Shown: piece by piece, positions 36,069-45,405 of the stretch
How the letters are laid out: each line of letters begins with the position of its first letter
Position numbering within the stretch: the first letter of the stretch is position 1
Assembly (NCBI GenBank): GCA_965183835.1
Contig: CBCYME010000010.1
Span: 248,001 to 312,000, forward strand
Source: OMPR01 sp965183835
Lineage (GTDB): Bacteria > Pseudomonadota > Alphaproteobacteria > Rhodobacterales > Rhodobacteraceae
Reading direction: 5' to 3'
DNA length: 64,000 nt
Program-made: the position numbers and the translations under genes
Notes under the pieces: model-generated
The model's database searches: none
What the model was told of the DNA's origin: nothing
Seen by the model: only the letters and a program-made list of their open reading frames with translations

Positions 36069-36485
36069 ATGGAACTTATTGCAGATATTCTTCTGGTCGC
36101 GGGTGCCCTTGGTGCGGGCATGTATTGCTTTGTGCTGGCACAGCGGCTGAAACGGTTCAACGATCTTGAAAAAGGGGTTGGCGGGGCTGTTGCGGTGTTG
36201 TCGGCGCAGGTCGATGATCTAACAAAGACCCTCGCAGCGGCGCGGGATTCGTCTACAACATCAAATACAGCTCTGAGCGAACTAACAGACAAGGCCGAAT
36301 CGGTGGCACAGCGGCTAGAGCTGATGATGGCATCGATGCACGATGTGCCAGAACCCGTAACATCTGCCCCGACGGTCGCACCCGAACCAGCCCCCTCTGT
36401 CGAAGTAGAAAAACCATCACCACCGGCCAAACAATCAGGTGTTATGTTTGTCCGCCATGATCGGTCCCAAGCAGGGGCCGCATAA
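36069..36485 (+). CDS. conserved flagellar-cluster membrane protein
   Basis: 138-residue protein not assigned to a named family. An N-terminal membrane segment (about 4-25) is followed by a coiled coil (about 30-95) and a Pro/Val/Glu-rich linker ending in the short motif GVMFVRHDRS. It lies between fliL and the MotE-like gene and overlaps the latter by a TAATG junction, so its product is probably part of the stator or basal body. Function unknown. Confidence 0.7.
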   Translation: MELIADILLVAGALGAGMYCFVLAQRLKRFNDLEKGVGGAVAVLSAQVDDLTKTLAAARDSSTTSNTALSELTDKAESVAQRLELMMASMHDVPEPVTSAPTVAPEPAPSVEVEKPSPPAKQSGVMFVRHDRSQAGAA

Positions 36486-37093
36486 TGAGTGACGCCAAAA
36501 CATCCAAACGCCGGAGGCTGCAGCCAAGAAGCAGTACGCTGCTGCTGATTGCAGGGTTGATGCTGACGTCAGCGATCATCCGCATTTCGCTCGAGGCGGG
36601 GCCTGCATTTGCGAAAGGGGCCAGCGATGAGGCGATGCAAACCAAAGCTGAGCCTGAAAACACTTCAGGCACTCGGACCTCCTCAGCCGAGTTTCAGCAC
36701 CTTTTGACCTTGTTCCAAGAACGCGAACGCGCCCTAGAACTGCGGGAAAAAGCCCTTGAAGACAGGCGACTGGCGTTGGAAATCGCAGACGAAGCGCTGG
36801 AAAGAAAACTCGCGGCATTAACCGAAGCGGAACAAAAGCTGCGTAAGACTCTGGCCTTAGCAGATGTCGCAGCCGAAGACGATTTAACCCGTCTGACTGA
36901 GGTCTACGAAAAAATGAAACCAAAGGAATCCGCCGCCTTGTTCGAAGAAATGGATTCAAGATTCGCAGCCGGATTTCTGGCACGCATGCGACCCGAGGCA
37001 GCCGCCCAGATCATGGCCGGTCTCAGCCCAACTGTCGCTTATACAATCAGCGTGGTTTTGGCGGGCCGAAACGCATCCGTCCCCAAGAACTGA
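36485..37093 (+). CDS. MotE-like motility protein
   Basis: 202-residue protein resembling MotE of Sinorhizobium and the MgtE intracellular N-terminal domain. A membrane segment (about 18-36), then a long coiled coil of Glu/Arg/Lys-rich heptads (about 70-125), then the domain with YEKMKPKESAALFEEMDSRFAAGFLARMRPEAAAQIMAGL. In rhizobia MotE is a periplasmic chaperone for the stator protein MotC. Translationally coupled to the gene before it and followed by motA. Confidence 0.8.
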   Translation: MSDAKTSKRRRLQPRSSTLLLIAGLMLTSAIIRISLEAGPAFAKGASDEAMQTKAEPENTSGTRTSSAEFQHLLTLFQERERALELREKALEDRRLALEIADEALERKLAALTEAEQKLRKTLALADVAAEDDLTRLTEVYEKMKPKESAALFEEMDSRFAAGFLARMRPEAAAQIMAGLSPTVAYTISVVLAGRNASVPKN

Positions 37094-37116
37094 CCATGAA
37101 GAATCGGAGATAGAAG

Positions 37117-37986
37117 ATGATAGGAATTGTCGGAATCGTAGTGATCTTCGTCATGGTTTTCGGCGGGTATCTTGCTGCCGGTGGCAAGATGGAGATTATT
37201 TTCAAAACCCTTCCGTTTGAGATGATGATGATCGGGGGGGCCGCCGTTGGTGCGTTCTTGATCAGCAACGACATGGGTGGAATCAAACATACCACCAAAG
37301 ACATCGGCAAAGTTTTCAAAGGCTCGAAATGGAAACCTTCTGATTATCAGGATCTGTTGTGTTTGCTGTTTGCCCTCATCCGGATCGCACGCTCCAATCC
37401 AATCGAGATTGAACAACACATTGAAGACCCGGATAGCTCCAGCCTGTTCTCGAAATACCCCAAGATCCTAAAGGATCGCGAGGCGGTCGAATTGATTTGC
37501 GACACAATGCGTTCGGCTTCGATGAACTATGACGACCCTCACCAAGTCGAAGAAGTGCTGGAAAAGCGGATGGATGCCAGTTTGCATCATGCCCTGCACT
37601 CCAGCCACGCGCTGCAAACGGTTGCGGATGGTTTGCCTGCCTTGGGCATTGTGGCTGCGGTTTTGGGCGTGATCAAAACGATGGGCTCCATCGATCAACC
37701 CCCCGAAGTTCTGGGTAAATTGATCGGCGGCGCCTTGGTTGGTACGTTTCTTGGGGTTTTTCTCGCCTATGGCTTGGTTGGTCCCTTTGCCTCCAAGGTG
37801 AAATCGGTCGTCGAAGAAGACAGCCATTTCTATCAATTGATCCGCGAAGTTCTGGTGGCAAACCTGCATCAGCATTCCGCAGCGATCTGTATCGAAGTCG
37901 GACGCCAAAACACACCGGCCCACATCCGCCCCAGCTTCTCGGATCTAGAAGAAGCCTTGAAAACCGTGAAACAGGATGTCGCATGA
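37117..37986 (+). CDS. motA: flagellar motor stator protein MotA
   Basis: 289-residue proton-channel stator subunit. Four membrane segments; the first starts at the N-terminus MIGIVGIVVIFVMVFGGYLAAGG. The conserved prolines that couple protonation to torque lie in DGLPALGIVAAVLGVIKTMG and GLVGPFASKV. The cytoplasmic loop has SLFSKYPKILKDREAVELICDTMRSAS. Overlaps the next gene by four bases. MotB is not encoded next to it, unlike in enterobacteria. Confidence 0.95.
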   Translation: MIGIVGIVVIFVMVFGGYLAAGGKMEIIFKTLPFEMMMIGGAAVGAFLISNDMGGIKHTTKDIGKVFKGSKWKPSDYQDLLCLLFALIRIARSNPIEIEQHIEDPDSSSLFSKYPKILKDREAVELICDTMRSASMNYDDPHQVEEVLEKRMDASLHHALHSSHALQTVADGLPALGIVAAVLGVIKTMGSIDQPPEVLGKLIGGALVGTFLGVFLAYGLVGPFASKVKSVVEEDSHFYQLIREVLVANLHQHSAAICIEVGRQNTPAHIRPSFSDLEEALKTVKQDVA

Positions 37987-40163
37987 GGTGGCTGGCTGGA
38001 TTTTCTCTGCTCTTTGGGGTTTGGGCGGCTGCCCTGCCCGCTCAGACGCTCAACGTGCGCTCGGGTGAGCATGATACGTTTACGCGATTGGTCATTAGAA
38101 TTCCGGTTGGCACAGAATACACCATTGAAAATGCTGACAATTCAGCTCGCTTGAACCTGGCCAATCCAAAGCTCAAATTCGACGTCAGTAAGGTGTTTTC
38201 CCGCATTGGGAACGAGCGGCTGGCCGACATTAAACACGGCAACGACAACAACCTGGACATGACGTTCTCCTGTGAATGCGAGGCGACGGCATTTGTTGAT
38301 GCACGGAACCTGTTGGTTGTGGATATTAAGTCCAGACCAGACAAACCAGCAACTCCAAAGGTGGAACCTTTGCCCTTGGTGAGCGCAAGCGCCAATCGGA
38401 TCAGCCGCATTCAATCCCGGACCGTGCAAAACGATCCAACCCTGCGCCTGCCAAGCCCCGAAACCCTGTCTGCAACCCCTCTCCAACACAGTTCCCTGAC
38501 CGAAGATCGCCTGCTTTCAGAACTGGGTCGCGCCGTGCAGCAAGAGCTGTTGGTCAGCGACATCCCAAGTGATCCACGTTTGGCACAGGTTGCTCTGGAC
38601 CAACCCCCATCCCCTTCGGGCTCGCCCTCAACCCCGAAAAATTACGCGGTGACCACGGTGATCGATCGGGATCTCGGGTCTGCACTGTCCTTTTCGCAAG
38701 GGGGCACTGAACCCGCAGCCTGTTATACATCTGATGAGTTGGACATCGCCAGCTGGGGCAAGGATCAGGACCTGTCCGATCACCTTAGCCTCCTACGCTC
38801 CAAGCTGTTCCAGGAATTTGATACCGTTGATCAGGCTACCGCTTTGCAGTTGGCCAAATTTTATCTGCACTTTGGCTTTGGCGCCGAGGCAATCGTTATC
38901 TTGCAACTAGACCCCGAATTGGCGGCAGATCACCCCTCACTGGTGGCTTTAGGGCGCATTCTGGATGATCTCCCAACAGGAACCGAAAACCCGTTTCGCG
39001 GCCAGCAACATTGCACTCAAGACGTGGCATTGTGGGCGCTCTTGTCTGAATCAGCTGTGGAATCCCAACTGGCAACCAAATCCCTGCAACAAACCTTTTC
39101 TCGGTTGCCGCCCCATTTGCGCACATACCTCGGTCCGCGGATCAGTGAACGGTTGGCAGACGCCGGGCACAAGGCCTCGGCCAAAGCAATAATGAGAGCG
39201 ATCACCCGAAGCGGGAAAGCCGAAGCCCCGGCGGTGAAAATGGTCGAAGCCAAACTGGCCAATCTGGACGGCGACGCAGAGGCCTATGATGCAAAACTCA
39301 AAGAGGTCATCTACGCGCCGTCAGATTCGGATCAAGCCCCCAAGGCCCTGATCGCGGTCATTGAAAAGGCATGGGAATCTCAGACAAGCGTGTCGGCAGA
39401 GGAATCGGAACTGGCAGCGGCTTTTTCGCTGGAATACCGAAAATCTGACATTGGGCCAGCCCTGCGCAATGCACATCTGTTGGCTTTAGGTCTGGCTGGG
39501 GATTTTGACAAAGCATTCGACCCGGACACAACGGATGAACCCGCAACCATGAGCCCCGAGGGGATCCAAACCCTCAACCGCTTGCTGCAATTGCTATCTG
39601 ACCGCGCCGATGATGTGACCTTTCTGCGGCATGCACTGCACGAAACCGATGTCAGGTCCAAACATGTCACGATTGAAAGCCGCAGCAAGGTGGCTGAACG
39701 GTTGATTGAGCTGGGGTTCGCTGAACCCGCTCTGGATGTTCTGGATCGACTGACGTCACGCCACATTGGCAAACAACAACGCCTGCTGCGGGCCAAAGCA
39801 TCCCTGCAGATACGACGCCCTCATCGCGCGCTGTTGGAGTTGTTGGATATCTCTGGCCCCGAGGCCGCACAGCTCCGCGCCCACGCATTGGAATTGAACG
39901 GAAACCTCCAAAAAGCAGCCGAGGAATTGTTGGTCGCTGGGAATCAGGATCAAGCCGCTCGAAACTTTTGGTTGTCCAACTCCTGGGACCAGATCCCGGA
40001 AGAGACCCAGACAGAGTATCCAATCTTGGCCACCGTCGCCACAAAACTGAAGTCCGAAGGCGATTGGGCGGGGTTGGCTCCGTTAGAACAGGCCCGCGCC
40101 CTCCTCAAAGACAGTGAAACCGCCCGGGGGGACGTCTCTGAACTGTTGTCAGCTCTCGAATAA
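37983..40163 (+). CDS. large periplasmic helical-repeat protein of the motility cluster
   Basis: 726-residue protein with no confident family name. Signal peptide about 1-21 (ends in PAQT). Residues about 25-110 form a beta-rich AMIN-like domain (SGEHDTFTRLVIRIP, then ADIKHGNDNNLDMTF). A Pro/Ser-rich linker runs to about 230; a long alpha-helical region with Ala/Leu pairs resembling TPR/SEL repeats covers about 280-720. Co-translated with motA (ATGA). The rhizobial locus has motC at a comparable position, but similarity to MotC cannot be claimed here. Possibly stator-associated in the periplasm. Confidence 0.78.
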   Translation: MRWLAGFSLLFGVWAAALPAQTLNVRSGEHDTFTRLVIRIPVGTEYTIENADNSARLNLANPKLKFDVSKVFSRIGNERLADIKHGNDNNLDMTFSCECEATAFVDARNLLVVDIKSRPDKPATPKVEPLPLVSASANRISRIQSRTVQNDPTLRLPSPETLSATPLQHSSLTEDRLLSELGRAVQQELLVSDIPSDPRLAQVALDQPPSPSGSPSTPKNYAVTTVIDRDLGSALSFSQGGTEPAACYTSDELDIASWGKDQDLSDHLSLLRSKLFQEFDTVDQATALQLAKFYLHFGFGAEAIVILQLDPELAADHPSLVALGRILDDLPTGTENPFRGQQHCTQDVALWALLSESAVESQLATKSLQQTFSRLPPHLRTYLGPRISERLADAGHKASAKAIMRAITRSGKAEAPAVKMVEAKLANLDGDAEAYDAKLKEVIYAPSDSDQAPKALIAVIEKAWESQTSVSAEESELAAAFSLEYRKSDIGPALRNAHLLALGLAGDFDKAFDPDTTDEPATMSPEGIQTLNRLLQLLSDRADDVTFLRHALHETDVRSKHVTIESRSKVAERLIELGFAEPALDVLDRLTSRHIGKQQRLLRAKASLQIRRPHRALLELLDISGPEAAQLRAHALELNGNLQKAAEELLVAGNQDQAARNFWLSNSWDQIPEETQTEYPILATVATKLKSEGDWAGLAPLEQARALLKDSETARGDVSELLSALE

Positions 40164-40258
40164 AACACCGGGTGCGCACAGTTCCGGGCGATTGCTTACC
40201 AAATGTCAATAATACGCACTTAGTCGTTGATTTATAACACTTACACCGGAGTTGCAGA

Positions 40259-40999
40259 ATGCACTACTGGCCGATTGGTAAGCTTGCCCCCCTTGAGAAC
40301 CAAGGCAAGCACTCAAGCCGCTTTGTGACCTTAGCAGTGGCGTTTTCTGTGCTGGCTCCGATCCCAGGCGTCGCGCGCGCAGAAAACCGAATTTGCGATG
40401 TCGCCGCAACCAAAGCTGCGCAACAATTCGATATTCCTACGGATGTGATGCGCGCGATCACACGGGTTGAAACCGGGCGTTCAACCGACGCCGGTTTGGA
40501 ACCTTGGCCCTGGACCGTCAACATGGAAGGCAAGGGCCTCTGGTTCAAATCCAAAGACAGAGCGATGTCATATGTGTTCAAAGCCTTCAAAGAGGGCAAG
40601 CGCAGCTTTGATGTGGGCTGTTTCCAAGTCAATTATCGCTGGCACGCCAAAGCGTTTTCATCAATTGACGACATGTTCGACCCAACATTGAACAGCGAAT
40701 ACGCCGCCAAATTCCTAACCAAACTGTTCCGCGAACATGGCAGCTGGACCAAAGCTGTCGGGGCCTATCATTCGCGCACACAATCCCTGTCGGCCATTTA
40801 TCTGAGCAAATATGAACGGGTGCGCCAACAGCTCAGAACCACCCCCGCGCCGCCACAAGACGATCTGCGGGTGGCCCAAGGCGGGTCCATTCTGTTGCAC
40901 AGCGCCGCCCCCCTGATTGGCGCAGGCCAAAGCACCTACGCCTCCCTTGTTCCCCTGACCCAGACAAGCAGTCGGGCGTCCTTGTTCCGGATGAAGTAA
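40259..40999 (+). CDS. lytic transglycosylase, SLT domain
   Basis: 246-residue peptidoglycan lytic enzyme, probably opening the wall for the flagellar rod. The catalytic Glu lies in AITRVETGRST after the IPTDVMR segment; FDVGCFQVNYRWHAK and DPTLNSEYAAKFLTKLF are typical of the SLT fold (as in flagellar FlgJ-type or SltF). SltF of Rhodobacter sphaeroides is encoded in the flagellar cluster and has this role, so this is a candidate SltF. Signal-like region about 20-41 (ends in GVARA), preceded by a charged N-extension; a later start is possible. Six bases precede flhA. Confidence 0.83.
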   Translation: MHYWPIGKLAPLENQGKHSSRFVTLAVAFSVLAPIPGVARAENRICDVAATKAAQQFDIPTDVMRAITRVETGRSTDAGLEPWPWTVNMEGKGLWFKSKDRAMSYVFKAFKEGKRSFDVGCFQVNYRWHAKAFSSIDDMFDPTLNSEYAAKFLTKLFREHGSWTKAVGAYHSRTQSLSAIYLSKYERVRQQLRTTPAPPQDDLRVAQGGSILLHSAAPLIGAGQSTYASLVPLTQTSSRASLFRMK

Positions 41000-41005
41000 C
41001 CCCAG

Positions 41006-43096
41006 ATGCCCAAAATTTCGGTCCAATCCCTCTTCAACCCCACAATCCTGCTCGCCTTGGCACTGATGGCGGTCATTGTCATGATGATCCTGCCGGTGCC
41101 CGCGTGGATTCTGGATGTTGGTCTTGCCGCCTCTTTTGCCCTTGCGGTCCTGATTTTCACAGTGACCCTGTTTATCGAACGCCCCTTGGATTTTTCGGCG
41201 TTCCCAACAATCTTGCTCGCCTCGCTCATGTTGCGCCTGTCGCTCAATGTCTCGTCCACCAAGCTGATCATCGGTCAGGGTCACACCGGTCCAAACGCGG
41301 CCGGCAACGTGATCGAAGGGTTCGCACAATTCGTCATGGGCGGCAGCGTTTTTCTTGGGCTCGTGGTCTTTGGTGTGCTGCTGATCGTCAATTTCATGGT
41401 GATCAACAAAGGCGCCACCCGCATGGCCGAGGTCGGCGCACGCTTTGCTCTGGATGCAATGCCAGGCAAACAAATGGCCATCGATGCGGATATGTCCGCG
41501 GGTGCAATTGACCACAATCAGGCACGGGACCGTCGCGAAACCGAACAGCAGGAAACAACCTTTTTCGGCTCGCTTGATGGCGCCTCGAAATTTGTAAAAG
41601 GCGACGCCATTGCCGGCCTTCTGATCACCTTGTTAAACCTCGTGATGGGCTTGATCATGGGCATCGTTGTCCATCAGATGCCAATCGGCGCGGCGTTTGA
41701 AACCTATGCTATTCTCACGGTTGGCGATGGCTTGGTGTCACAAATCCCGGCGGTGATCATCTCCATTGCCTCTGCATTGCTGTTGGCGCGCGGGGGCACA
41801 CACGGGGCGACGGACACTGCTATTTTCGACCAACTTGGTCGCCACCCTGCCGCGCTTGGCACCGTTGCCGTTCTGATGGCGCTGTTTGCCTTGGTTCCCG
41901 GGCTGCCCTTTGTACCATTCATCATTGGCGCGATCACCTTGGGCGGGTCATCTTATTACGTCCACATGCGGGCGCTGGAACGCGCGGCACAAGAAGAGAT
42001 GCCAGCCGAGGTCCCTTCGGACCTGCCCAGTTCGCGAGCCTTGGGCGATATCCTCGACCTCGATGATGTGCATCTTGAATTTGCCCCAGACCTTGTTGGC
42101 ATGGTCTTGGACCCCGGCACGGGGCTGGATGCCCGTATTGCCAATATGCGGACCCACGTGGCCTCGGCCTTTGGATTGATTTTACCCGACATTCGCCTCA
42201 CTGATCAGGCCGAATTGCCCACCGGGACTTACCTGATCCGAGTACAAGGCGTGGAACAGGTCCGGGGCGTACTGCACCCCGATCTGATCCTAGCCCTGAT
42301 GCCGGACGGGCCAGATATTCTGCCCTCAGGCACCGATGTGACCGAACCCGTTTACGGCGCGCCTGCTCGCTGGATTACCCCAAAAGATCAAGAGGATGCA
42401 GCCCTGTCAGGGGCGACGTTGGTCTCCCCTCCGGAAATCCTCGCCACCCACCTGCTCGAAGTGATCAAACAGAACTTTGGCCGCTTGCTGACCCTCAAAT
42501 CCCTGCGCCGGTTGCTGTCTGAACTGACCCAACTCAGCGATCCGGCCCGGGCCGAGGCCAACCGGAAACTGCTGGACGAACTGATCCCCGACAAGGTGCC
42601 GATCGACACTCTACATTCGGTTCTACGCCTACTCTTGGATGAACGGGTTTCGATCCGAAACATGCCCCTGATCCTAGAAACCATTGCCGAGGCCCGCCTA
42701 ACGGTCACCAACCCCGAAGCCATCTGCGAACAAGTCCGCCAACGGTTAGGTTTCCAGCTGGTTGCCGAAATGAAGCGCGAAGACGGCAGCATTCCCCTGG
42801 TGCAACTTGCCCCCGAGTGGGAGGAGACCTTCCTCAGCTACCAAATCGATGGCGTGCAGGGTGGGTTGGATATCGCCCTACCCCCGGATGTGTTCAATCG
42901 CCTGACCAATGGCATTTCAGATCGCCTGTCCCTGACGGCGGAACAAGGATTGTTCCCGGCCCTTGTCACCTCCAGCAGACGCCGGCGATTCCTGCGCACG
43001 ATCATGCGGGCGCGTGGCATTTCCAATCCGGTCCTGTCGTTCGAAGAAATCGGGATCGAGGCGCACCCCGCATTGGTTGGAATGGTCGCCGCATGA
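41006..43096 (+). CDS. flhA: flagellar biosynthesis protein FlhA
   Basis: 696-residue export gate component. The N-terminal half has about eight membrane segments with the FHIPEP-type region DFSAFPTILLASLMLRLSLNVSSTKLI; the loop GARFALDAMPGKQMAIDADMSAGAIDHNQA is highly conserved. The C-terminal cytoplasmic domain binds export substrates and chaperones. The start codon follows the transglycosylase by six bases and the end overlaps fliR by one codon. Confidence 0.96.
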   Translation: MPKISVQSLFNPTILLALALMAVIVMMILPVPAWILDVGLAASFALAVLIFTVTLFIERPLDFSAFPTILLASLMLRLSLNVSSTKLIIGQGHTGPNAAGNVIEGFAQFVMGGSVFLGLVVFGVLLIVNFMVINKGATRMAEVGARFALDAMPGKQMAIDADMSAGAIDHNQARDRRETEQQETTFFGSLDGASKFVKGDAIAGLLITLLNLVMGLIMGIVVHQMPIGAAFETYAILTVGDGLVSQIPAVIISIASALLLARGGTHGATDTAIFDQLGRHPAALGTVAVLMALFALVPGLPFVPFIIGAITLGGSSYYVHMRALERAAQEEMPAEVPSDLPSSRALGDILDLDDVHLEFAPDLVGMVLDPGTGLDARIANMRTHVASAFGLILPDIRLTDQAELPTGTYLIRVQGVEQVRGVLHPDLILALMPDGPDILPSGTDVTEPVYGAPARWITPKDQEDAALSGATLVSPPEILATHLLEVIKQNFGRLLTLKSLRRLLSELTQLSDPARAEANRKLLDELIPDKVPIDTLHSVLRLLLDERVSIRNMPLILETIAEARLTVTNPEAICEQVRQRLGFQLVAEMKREDGSIPLVQLAPEWEETFLSYQIDGVQGGLDIALPPDVFNRLTNGISDRLSLTAEQGLFPALVTSSRRRRFLRTIMRARGISNPVLSFEEIGIEAHPALVGMVAA

Positions 43097-43866
43097 TCCA
43101 ACTGCCGCCGGGGTTGATTGACACGCTGTCCGCCGAAATCATCGGCGTCTTTCTGGTGTTTCTCCGGGTGTCGGCGATGTCCTCGCTGCTACCCGCCTTT
43201 GGCGAACGCACCCTTCCCGTCCGGGTGAAACTTGCGGTTGCGGGCGCCTTTACCTTGATCGTGGCACCCGCCGTCCAACCGGCAACAACGTCTCCCGATC
43301 TGACCCAATTCGCCGGACTTGTACTGACCGAGATCCTGATAGGTATCGCCTTTGGTATCGGGGTGCGCCTGTTCATCCTCGCGCTGCAAACCGCCGGATC
43401 TGTGGCCGCACAATCGACTTCGCTGTCCCAAATTCTGGGCGGCGCTGCGGTCGAGCCAATTCCTGCCATGGGCTATGTTCTCGTTATGGCCGCCTTGGCG
43501 CTCGCCGTTGCCGCCGGGTTGCACGTACGGGTCGCTGAATTCCTGATCCTCAGCTATCAGCTCCTGCCAATGGGAACCGTGCCCGCCGCCCCCGACTTGT
43601 CCCACTGGGGCGTGCGCCGCATTGCAGATGCCTTTGGCTTTGCAATCGGATTGGCCGCCCCCTTCATGATCATCTCGCTGATCTACAATTTGACACTTGG
43701 CGTCATCAACCGGGCCATGCCCCAACTGATGGTCAGCTTTGTCGGTGCGCCCGCGATCACCATGGGCGGCATGCTCATGCTTTTGGTGTCGTTTCCTGTC
43801 ATGCTGGCTGTCTGGGCCGACGCCCTGTTCGGGTTCTTCCAAGATCCGCTAGGGCTCATTCCATGA
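43093..43866 (+). CDS. fliR: flagellar biosynthetic protein FliR
   Basis: 257-residue export channel protein with about six membrane segments. Conserved stretches are FLVFLRVSAMSSLLPAFGERTLPVRVKL, LTEILIGIAFGIGVRLF and INRAMPQLMVSFVGAPA. I start it at ATG 43093, overlapping the flhA stop; the longer upstream frame lies inside flhA. Overlaps flhB by four bases. Confidence 0.94.
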   Translation: MIQLPPGLIDTLSAEIIGVFLVFLRVSAMSSLLPAFGERTLPVRVKLAVAGAFTLIVAPAVQPATTSPDLTQFAGLVLTEILIGIAFGIGVRLFILALQTAGSVAAQSTSLSQILGGAAVEPIPAMGYVLVMAALALAVAAGLHVRVAEFLILSYQLLPMGTVPAAPDLSHWGVRRIADAFGFAIGLAAPFMIISLIYNLTLGVINRAMPQLMVSFVGAPAITMGGMLMLLVSFPVMLAVWADALFGFFQDPLGLIP

Positions 43867-44945
43867 GCAACGACGACGATACCGATAAGTCATTTGACCC
43901 GACGCCAGAAAAGCTCCGCAAAGCCCGGGAAAAAGGCGAAATTGCCAAATCCGCGGACCTCTCGGTGGTTGCGGGTTATGCAGGTCTCGTGCTCGGTCTT
44001 ATTATCGCGGGTCAATCGGGGATTTTCGATTTCGGCACTGCGCTTATGATATTGATAGATCAATCCGATCAGATTTCTAACCTGGTATTCGATGGATCCC
44101 CCAGCGCGCCCTTTGGTGGGTTCTTTGCCAAAATCGCACTGTCTCTGGCCCCTATCTTTGTCCTCCCTGCAGTTGCGGTCATTGTCACGATCATCGCCCA
44201 GCGCGCCTTTGTTGTGGCCCCCACCAAACTGAAACCCAAGCTGTCGCGGCTGTCTATTATCTCAAACGCAAAGAACAAATTCGGGCGCTCTGGCTTGTTT
44301 GAATTTGCCAAAAGCTTTTCAAAACTACTGATTTATTCGTTTTGCTTAGGGCTGTTCCTGCGGGCCAACCTGCCTGACATCGTGGCCGCCAGCAGCGTTG
44401 ATTTGCGCCTGTCCGCCACGCTGATGATGACCTTGCTGATCCGGTTTCTGTTCATCGTGGTGGCGGTTTCGCTTGTCATCGGGGGCATCGACTATCTGTG
44501 GCAATATCACGAGCATCAGCGCAAAAACCGGATGTCTCGCAAAGAAATTCAGGATGAGACTAAAGATTCCGAAGGCGACCCGCATATGAAAAACCAGCGG
44601 CGTCAGCGGGGCCAGCAAATTGCCATGAACCAAATGATGGCGGACGTGCCGGATGCAGATGTGATTATCGTCAACCCCACCCATTATGCGGTTGCGCTGA
44701 AATGGGCCCGCACCCCGGGCACCGCGCCCGTCTGTGTCGCCAAAGGGGTGGATGAAATTGCCGCCGCCATCCGCAAATCCGCACAAGAATCCGGCGTGCC
44801 GATCCATTCCGATCCCCCCACCGCCCGGGCACTGCACGCCAGTGTCGAGATCGGCAATGAGATCCCCGAAGACCAGTTCCGCGCCGTGGCCGCCGCAATC
44901 CGGTTTGCCGAAGCCATGCGGCTCAAGGCAAAGGCTCAGATATGA
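43863..44945 (+). CDS. flhB: flagellar biosynthesis protein FlhB
   Basis: 360-residue export switch protein. Four membrane segments (about 35-55, 93-113, 155-175, 188-208) and a cytoplasmic domain with the autocleavage site NPTH at 271-274, which controls the change from rod/hook to filament export. The N-terminus DPTPEKLRKAREKGEIAKSADL is typical. Coupled to fliR and to the following fliJ-like gene by ATGA overlaps. Confidence 0.96.
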   Translation: MSNDDDTDKSFDPTPEKLRKAREKGEIAKSADLSVVAGYAGLVLGLIIAGQSGIFDFGTALMILIDQSDQISNLVFDGSPSAPFGGFFAKIALSLAPIFVLPAVAVIVTIIAQRAFVVAPTKLKPKLSRLSIISNAKNKFGRSGLFEFAKSFSKLLIYSFCLGLFLRANLPDIVAASSVDLRLSATLMMTLLIRFLFIVVAVSLVIGGIDYLWQYHEHQRKNRMSRKEIQDETKDSEGDPHMKNQRRQRGQQIAMNQMMADVPDADVIIVNPTHYAVALKWARTPGTAPVCVAKGVDEIAAAIRKSAQESGVPIHSDPPTARALHASVEIGNEIPEDQFRAVAAAIRFAEAMRLKAKAQI

Positions 44946-45352
44946 AGCAAGCAAATGCGCTCTTTCAACTGAAACAAATCGCCGAGGCCCAATACCTGCG
45001 CGAGTTTCAAAAAATTCAGGCCGCGCTCGAGGCCGAAGCCCAGGCCCAGCGCCGTCTCCAACAACTGGATGATCAAACAGTGCAGGCCAACCAATCCTTG
45101 GAAACCGGCCATGCCTTAGCCCACATCGGGGCGGATGTTGCTTGGCAAAAATGGGCCGCGCAAACCCGCGAGCAATTGATGCACAAATTGGCGCACGCAC
45201 GTGCGCGACGATTGCAGGAAATGGACAGGGTGCGGGTGGCTTTTGGCCGCAAAGAGGCGCTTCAGACATTAGATAAATCCGCCCGCCAGGCCGCCGCGGT
45301 CCAACGTCGCCGCAAGATGCAGGAAGCCCTCCTGAGTGGTGCGCTCAGATAA
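44942..45352 (+). CDS. FliJ-like coiled-coil protein
   Basis: 136-residue, highly charged, almost wholly helical protein rich in Gln/Ala/Arg. Its length and heptads fit FliJ, the coiled-coil rod that works with the FliI ATPase, but primary-sequence similarity is low, as usual for FliJ. Last gene of the flhA-fliR-flhB operon and followed by a terminator. No other FliJ candidate is seen in the cluster. Confidence 0.6.
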   Translation: MKQANALFQLKQIAEAQYLREFQKIQAALEAEAQAQRRLQQLDDQTVQANQSLETGHALAHIGADVAWQKWAAQTREQLMHKLAHARARRLQEMDRVRVAFGRKEALQTLDKSARQAAAVQRRRKMQEALLSGALR

Positions 45353-45385
45353 AAAAGGGCGCGCCGCTCAGGCCCGCCCCTTTTG
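45353..45385. terminator. bidirectional terminator between fliJ-like and fliL-like genes
   Basis: AAAAAAGGGCGCGCC pairs imperfectly with GGCCCGCCCCTTTT around GCTCA. The A- and T-tracts at both ends fit termination for the rightward fliJ-like gene and the leftward fliL-like gene. Confidence 0.7.
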
Positions 45386-45405
45386 TTGTTTCACCTAAAA
45401 TCAGC

